In this document: one piece after another, positions 5,879-9,475 of the stretch
Layout of the letters: the number at the start of each line of letters is the position of its first letter
How positions within the stretch are numbered: position 1 is the stretch's first letter
NCBI GenBank assembly: GCA_039810525.1
Contig: JBDHXE010000086.1
Coordinates: 1 to 9,475 of the forward strand
Length of the DNA stretch: 9,475 bases
Direction: 5' to 3'
DNA from: JBDHXE01 sp039810525
Lineage (GTDB): Bacteria > Bacteroidota > Ignavibacteria > Kapaibacteriales > UBA2268
The notes under the pieces: generated by a model
What the model saw: the letters and a program-made list of their open reading frames with translations, nothing else
The model's database searches: none
Told to the model about the DNA's origin: nothing
Position numbers and translations under genes: made by a program

Positions 5879-6742
5879 ATGAAAAAAAGATTGCTGTATT
5901 TAACAATTTATTCTTTAATACTTCTCAACTTATCATGCAACGAAAAATACGACTCAAATACAGCTAATAGCCAAGCACCTTCTAAATCTATCTCCGATAA
6001 AAGTAGCGCAGATATTAAAGAAACTGGACTAATCAACCAAAATATAATAGATAATAGCGGCAACCCACAAGATACTCAGATATCTACCAAAATTATAAGA
6101 GATGGCAGTATATCTATCAAAACTACTGACCTTAAAGATAGTAAAAATAAAATAGATAAATTGATTAAACAATATAATGCTTATTACGAAAGAGAAGAAT
6201 TAGACAATAATGAATATAATACTTCTTACAATCTAAAAGTAAGAGTGCCTATCAGCAATTTTGATAAATTAATAGCAAATATGGAAAACAGTGGATTTAA
6301 TATTAAGAGCAAAACTATCCAAGTTCGCGATGTAACTAACGAGTACATAGATATAGAGTCAAGATTGAAAAATAAACAAGATTACTTGACCAAATACAAA
6401 GATCTACTATCCAAAGCAACTAATATTAAAGATATTGTAGAAATAGAGAATAATATACGTACAATTCAAGAAGAAATAGAAAGCCAAGACAATCAATTAA
6501 AACACCTAAATAGCCAAATATCTTATAGCAATTTAGATATATATATATTTACCCAAAAAGAATACCGAGGCAGTAACTACGATATTAGCTTCTGGGATAG
6601 ATTAATCGATTCGTTCAATAATAGTATGTATGCTATAGTAGATTTCTTCTTTTTTACAATATCGGTATGGCCATTTATCGTGTTGATTATTATTGCATAT
6701 ATAATAATCCGAAAAGTAAGAAAAAGAAATAAGAGCAGATAA
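5879..6742 (+). CDS. DUF4349 membrane-anchored probable lipoprotein
   Basis: This 287-residue envelope protein starts with KKR and a hydrophobic stretch ending LLNLSC, where Cys20 is the likely lipid-attachment site. The -3 residue is Asn, so the lipobox is not ideal. Residues 21-68 are a polar, low-complexity linker. The DUF4349 domain runs from about 70 to 225, with RDGSISIKTTDL, the strand-like YNLKVRVPISNFDKLI (117-132), and VTNEYIDIESRL (152-163) leading into a long helical, probably coiled-coil part (about 158-212) before ISYSNLDIYI. A strong membrane helix (about 255-277) and a basic tail (RKVRKRNKSR) end the protein. The layout is normal for DUF4349, whose function is unknown. AAAGGA about 9 nt before the ATG is one of the best Shine-Dalgarno sites in the window. 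It is probably transcribed on its own, with 182 bp before mreB. Confidence 0.85.
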   Translation: MKKRLLYLTIYSLILLNLSCNEKYDSNTANSQAPSKSISDKSSADIKETGLINQNIIDNSGNPQDTQISTKIIRDGSISIKTTDLKDSKNKIDKLIKQYNAYYEREELDNNEYNTSYNLKVRVPISNFDKLIANMENSGFNIKSKTIQVRDVTNEYIDIESRLKNKQDYLTKYKDLLSKATNIKDIVEIENNIRTIQEEIESQDNQLKHLNSQISYSNLDIYIFTQKEYRGSNYDISFWDRLIDSFNNSMYAIVDFFFFTISVWPFIVLIIIAYIIIRKVRKRNKSR

Positions 6743-6761
6743 GTATTGCAGCAGAATAATA

Positions 6762-6779
6762 AGATAAATATATTTATCT
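6762..6779. repeat. 18-bp perfect palindrome between the DUF4349 gene and mreB
   Basis: AGATAAATATATTTATCT is a perfect palindrome 20 bp after the DUF4349 stop. With one bulged A (6761) the pairing extends to ATAAT (6756-6760) and ATTAT (6780-6784). As RNA this is a mostly A/U hairpin without a clear following T-tract. It could be a weak terminator or a dimeric regulator site. A second, 7-bp inverted repeat, GTAATAT (6791-6797) with ATATTAC (6810-6816), follows. Confidence 0.35.
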
Positions 6780-6873
6780 ATTATATTTAGGTAATATGCA
6801 ATCATACCAATATTACAATTATTTTATATTAAATAAATCTTTTATTTCATAATTAAGTTTAATATTTATTTTC

Positions 6874-6881
6874 TATTTTTG
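6874..6881 (+). promoter_or_regulatory. Bacteroidota-type -7 promoter element (mreB operon)
   Basis: TATTTTTG matches TANNTTTG exactly and lies 43 bp before the mreB ATG, predicting transcription from about 6888. No TTTG lies at the ideal 19-bp spacing; the nearest similar sequence is GTTTA at 6857-6861. The position in the 182-bp gap before mreB makes it the best promoter candidate for mreBCD and perhaps smc. Confidence 0.45.
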
Positions 6882-6924
6882 TATATTAACGTTATTCTAT
6901 TAATCGAAAAAAAAGATATAATAT

Positions 6925-7950
6925 ATGTCACTATTTAATGTATTTTCAAATGATATAGCAATAGATTTAGGTACTGCTAACACCCTAATTTGGATGAGAA
7001 ACAAAGGTATAGTACTAAACGAACCTACAATAGTAGCTTACGATACAGCAAGTAAAAGAATAATAGCTATTGGCAAAGAAGCTCAAGCTATGTTGGGCAA
7101 AACTCATAAAGAAATTAAAATTATTAGACCATTACGAGATGGAGCTATTGCAGATTTTGAAATTACAGAAGGAATGTTGCGTGCTTTTATTCGCAAGGTC
7201 TCCAATTCATGGCAGCCAGCTAAAAGAGTTGTGGTATGTGTGCCTTCGGGATGTACAGAAGTTGAGAAAAGAGCTGTACGAGATAGCTGCGAGCATGCAG
7301 GAGCCAAAGAAGTTCATTTGATAGCTGAGCCAATGGCTTCCGCAATAGGAATAGGGCTCAATGTACACGAACCTATGGGCAATGTAATAGTAGATATAGG
7401 GGGAGGTACTACAGAAATAGCCGTAATTGCTCTTTCAGGTATAGTAGTAGATGAATCTATCAAAACCGCTGGCGACGAAATGACCATTGCTATTGTACAA
7501 TATTTCCGCAAACAGCACAATATATTAATTGGAGAACGCACCGCAGAATCTATCAAATGTGCCGTAGGCTCTGCTACACCACTCGAAGAAGAAATAGAAA
7601 TAGAAGTAAAAGGTAGAGACTTAGTATCTGGCATTCCTAAAAGTATCAATGTAGCTTCTGATGATATTAGATCTGCATTAGCAGAAACTGTAAAGGAAAT
7701 TGTAGCAGCTGTATTAGCTCTCTTAGAGAGAACCCCCGAAGAACTATCATCAGACATATACGATAGAGGTATCATTTTATCTGGTGGGGGTAGCCTATTA
7801 AAAGGATTGGATAAAAAATTAAGCCAAGCTACTTCATTGCCCGTACATATTGCCGAAGATCCACTTACCGCAGTGGTACGAGGCACAGGTATTGTAATGG
7901 AAAACTTGTCTGATTATACATCAGTATTAATTAAAAGCACTAAACTTTAA
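6925..7950 (+). CDS. mreB: Rod-shape actin homologue MreB
   Basis: This 341-residue bacterial actin binds ATP, forms membrane-attached filaments and guides lateral cell-wall synthesis by the elongasome. Full-length features are clear: N-terminal MSLFNVFSN (a short hydrophobic membrane-contact segment), phosphate-1 loop IDLGTANTLI (13-22), IRPLRDGAIADF (67-78), the EKRAVRDSCEHAGAKEVHLIAEPMASAIG region with Glu135 in the catalytic position, phosphate-2 VDIGGGTTEIAVI (156-168), AGDEMT (182-187), and the adenosine motif GIILSGGGSLLKGLD (282-296). The length equals the family norm. The ATG follows an A-rich AAAAAAAAGAT stretch. It is the first gene of mreB-mreC-mreD, with mreC 37 bp downstream. 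A perfect inverted repeat lies in that gap. Codon use is AT-rich, like its neighbours, and there is no sign of transfer. Confidence 0.98.
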   Translation: MSLFNVFSNDIAIDLGTANTLIWMRNKGIVLNEPTIVAYDTASKRIIAIGKEAQAMLGKTHKEIKIIRPLRDGAIADFEITEGMLRAFIRKVSNSWQPAKRVVVCVPSGCTEVEKRAVRDSCEHAGAKEVHLIAEPMASAIGIGLNVHEPMGNVIVDIGGGTTEIAVIALSGIVVDESIKTAGDEMTIAIVQYFRKQHNILIGERTAESIKCAVGSATPLEEEIEIEVKGRDLVSGIPKSINVASDDIRSALAETVKEIVAAVLALLERTPEELSSDIYDRGIILSGGGSLLKGLDKKLSQATSLPVHIAEDPLTAVVRGTGIVMENLSDYTSVLIKSTKL

Positions 7951-7957
7951 TTGATAG

Positions 7958-7976
7958 TTTTGCAACTATTGCAAAA
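7958..7976 (+). promoter_or_regulatory. Perfect hairpin between mreB and mreC
   Basis: TTTTGCAA (7958-7965), CTA, TTGCAAAA (7969-7976) form an exact 8-bp inverted repeat in the 37-bp gap, 7 nt after the mreB stop and 11 nt before the mreC ATG. The 3' arm includes the start of AAAAGAG (7973-7979), the nearest Shine-Dalgarno-like sequence for mreC, so the folded RNA could hinder mreC initiation. There is no T-tract, so simple intrinsic termination is unlikely. It could instead be a protein-binding operator or an RNA-processing site. Confidence 0.45.
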
Positions 7977-7987
7977 GAGTATTAATT

Positions 7988-8845
7988 ATGCTGCAAAATA
8001 TAATTAACTTTGTTACTAAATTCAAAGAATATCTTACCTTTATTGCATTGGTAATTCTTTCGTATTCTCTAATTACAATAGGTAATACTCAGCAGATAAG
8101 CGGATTTAGAGCTGTTATGATAGTAATGAATGCGTGGATACAAAATAGCCTATCATGGATACCAAACCCAGCAGCTATCAAAAATGAAAACAAAGCACTT
8201 CGCGACCTCAATCTACAGCTTTCAGACGAAGTATCCAAATTAAGAACGGCTTCTGTAGAAAATGAACGACTACGAAAAATGCTCAAATTCAGAGATACTA
8301 CTACTACCGATATGATAACGGCCGAAATAATAGGCCGAAATTCCATTGATTTGAAAAATTATATTACCATCAACAAGGGGAGCAATTCTGGTATAGCAAA
8401 AGGTATGCCCGTAAGGACTGATGCTGGATTAGTTGGGTTAGTAATAGGCTGCTCTGCCAATTATTCTCTAATAGAACTACTCAACAATAATACTACCAAA
8501 GTATCTGCTGTCATCGAAAGAACAGGAATTAATGGTATATTTGCATGGGATGGTGGAGAGAACTTTACTATTAATAATATTCCCTCATCTTTTGATGTTA
8601 AAAAAGGCGATATTGTAACTACCTCTAATTATAGTAATCTATTTCCTGCCAATATCCCAATAGGCGTAATAGACAAAGTGGACAAAAGCTCTTCTACAAT
8701 TTTCTATAATATTAAAATAAAAACATTAGCTAATCTCAAGACTATTGAAGAAGTATTTGTAATCAAATATATCCCAAACGAAGAGAGGAATCAGTTATTA
8801 GAAGCTATCGAAAACAAAATGATGGAAAAAAGGAAAGTAAAATAA
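7988..8845 (+). CDS. mreC: Rod-shape scaffold protein MreC
   Basis: This 285-residue protein has one membrane pass. It sits in the cytoplasmic membrane with a periplasmic body that links MreB/MreD/RodZ to the RodA-PBP2 wall synthase. A short cytoplasmic N-terminus leads to a membrane helix (about 16-33), a coiled coil (about 64-100, KNENKALRDLNLQLSDEVSKLR followed by ENERLRKML), and the MreC beta domain from TAEIIGRN (111-118) on. That domain contains YITINKGSNSGIAKGMPVRTDAGLVGLV (125-152) and FPANIPIGVIDKV (219-231). Both the INKGSNSGI and GLVG motifs are classic MreC. The tail after about 262 is short and charged. The length is normal for the family. mreD starts directly at the stop codon, so the two genes are coupled. 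Confidence 0.96.
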   Translation: MLQNIINFVTKFKEYLTFIALVILSYSLITIGNTQQISGFRAVMIVMNAWIQNSLSWIPNPAAIKNENKALRDLNLQLSDEVSKLRTASVENERLRKMLKFRDTTTTDMITAEIIGRNSIDLKNYITINKGSNSGIAKGMPVRTDAGLVGLVIGCSANYSLIELLNNNTTKVSAVIERTGINGIFAWDGGENFTINNIPSSFDVKKGDIVTTSNYSNLFPANIPIGVIDKVDKSSSTIFYNIKIKTLANLKTIEEVFVIKYIPNEERNQLLEAIENKMMEKRKVK

Positions 8846-9376
8846 ATGAAATACGATTTGGAGAGCAATGCAGAAAAATTATCAAGAAAAAAACTATTAA
8901 TCTATCCTTTACTGGCTATTATACTTGGATTAACTCAAATATCTATTATTAACTTTCTTGAAATTGGCAATGTATCCCCTAATTTAATGATTATTCTAAT
9001 AGTATGGATTACTATTAGAGAAGGGCAATTTGTTGCTTTATATTCAGCGTTTTTGATTGGAATATTCTATGATATTATCAAAATGGACGTAATAGGTACT
9101 AATGCTTTGTCTTTGCTAATTACAGCCTTTGTAAGCGGATTCTTTTATAAAGAAGGCAAGGCAGAATTGATAATTCGAAGTTTCAAATTTTTAATAATTG
9201 TAATGATAGGTGCTATTTTTCATAATATTATTTATTACTTTCTTTATTTAAAAATTAGTTCAATATCATTTTGGAATTTCTTCCTTAAATATGGTATTGC
9301 TTCGAGTTTCTATACAACTGTTTTTTCATTTTTTCCAATATTTTTAAGTTTTAGGAAACGTTCTACTCATATTTAA
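8846..9376 (+). CDS. mreD: Rod-shape membrane protein MreD
   Basis: This 176-residue integral membrane component of the elongasome has five to six hydrophobic segments: about 17-37, 45-58, 62-79, 86-101, 112-134 and 148-168. The family pattern is clear in GNVSPNLMIILIVWITIREG (41-60), followed by a Gly-rich IGIFYDIIKMDVIGTNALS (71-89) with the conserved Asp and the G..ALS element. The ATG directly follows the mreC stop (TAA-ATG), and AAGGAAA inside the end of mreC gives a fair ribosome-binding site about 11 nt upstream. Its order after mreB and mreC confirms the call. smc begins 15 bp downstream. Confidence 0.93.
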   Translation: MKYDLESNAEKLSRKKLLIYPLLAIILGLTQISIINFLEIGNVSPNLMIILIVWITIREGQFVALYSAFLIGIFYDIIKMDVIGTNALSLLITAFVSGFFYKEGKAELIIRSFKFLIIVMIGAIFHNIIYYFLYLKISSISFWNFFLKYGIASSFYTTVFSFFPIFLSFRKRSTHI

Positions 9377-9391
9377 TTAGAATAAAATTTT

Positions 9392-9475
9392 ATGTATTTA
9401 TCAGAATTAGAAATTTTTGGATTCAAATCTTTTGCTCTTAAGACCAAACTTAAATTTGCAGAAGGTTTATCTGCT
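9392..9475 (+). CDS. smc: Chromosome segregation protein SMC, N-terminal fragment
   Basis: Only the first 28 codons are in the window, because the gene runs off the right edge. They begin MYLSELEIFGFKSFA and continue KTKLKFAEGLSA, the N-terminal strands of the SMC ATPase head just before the Walker A motif. In SMC proteins this is followed by a Gly-Pro-Asn-Gly Walker A, expected just beyond the edge. SMC (about 1,150-1,200 residues) forms ring dimers with ScpA and ScpB that fold and help separate the chromosome. The start is 15 bp after mreD with no terminator between, so it is probably in the mre transcript. No strong Shine-Dalgarno is visible. Confidence 0.9.
   Translation, partial: MYLSELEIFGFKSFALKTKLKFAEGLSA

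Noticed and set aside
7314..7886. 190-codon open frame on the minus strand inside mreB
   Set aside because: It is fully antisense to a canonical mreB. Its translation is Ser/Ile/Pro-rich with no recognisable motif, the expected shadow of a conserved gene.
8089..8346. 85-codon minus-strand open frame inside mreC
   Set aside because: It is antisense to the conserved coiled-coil and beta-domain start of MreC, with no independent support.

Overview
The window is an AT-rich bacterial chromosome segment with ten complete protein genes on the right, three on the left in the opposite orientation, and the first 28 codons of one more gene at the right edge. Several traits point to the Bacteroidota/Chlorobiota (FCB) group. 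There are weak or A-rich ribosome-binding sites, two exact matches to the Bacteroidota-type TANNTTTG -7 promoter element (upstream of the DUF4349 gene and of mreB), a SMUG2/DUF4918-type DNA glycosylase, and an SMC N-terminus (MYLSELEIFGFKSFA) of the kind seen in Ignavibacteria/Kapabacteria-like lineages. The assignment to group is inference and the finer placement is only a guess. I saw no rRNA, tRNA, CRISPR array, phage gene or intact insertion sequence.

Left block (about 1-2740, minus strand). A DUF2269 four-helix membrane protein is followed after 120 bp by a three-repeat DUF2249 protein. This overlaps by 11 bp an MFS exporter of the fosmidomycin-resistance (Fsr) type. The exporter transcript probably ends at a good intrinsic terminator at 41-72, whose hairpin motif is duplicated 50 bp away.

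Middle block (about 3040-5793, plus strand). A VIT/CCC1-type metal transporter is followed, after a 119 bp gap, by four closely packed genes. They encode a stand-alone STAS-domain protein, a small three-helix membrane protein of unknown function, a SMUG2-like uracil-DNA glycosylase, and a DUF488 protein starting 2 nt after the glycosylase stop. The spacing suggests one transcript, and the last two are the best candidates for working together.

Right block (5879-9475, plus strand). A DUF4349 membrane-anchored probable lipoprotein comes first, then mreB, mreC and mreD for the rod-shape elongation machinery. smc (chromosome condensation) starts 15 bp after mreD with no terminator between. The mreB-mreC junction holds a perfect inverted repeat next to the mreC start, which could set the MreB:MreC ratio.

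Most of this is housekeeping or widespread accessory content. I see no clear new defence or mobile system. The parts most worth a second look are the SMUG2-DUF488 pair (with a changed residue in glycosylase motif 1), the DUF2249 triple repeat coupled to an Fsr-type exporter, the mreBCD-smc linkage and the mreB/mreC hairpin.
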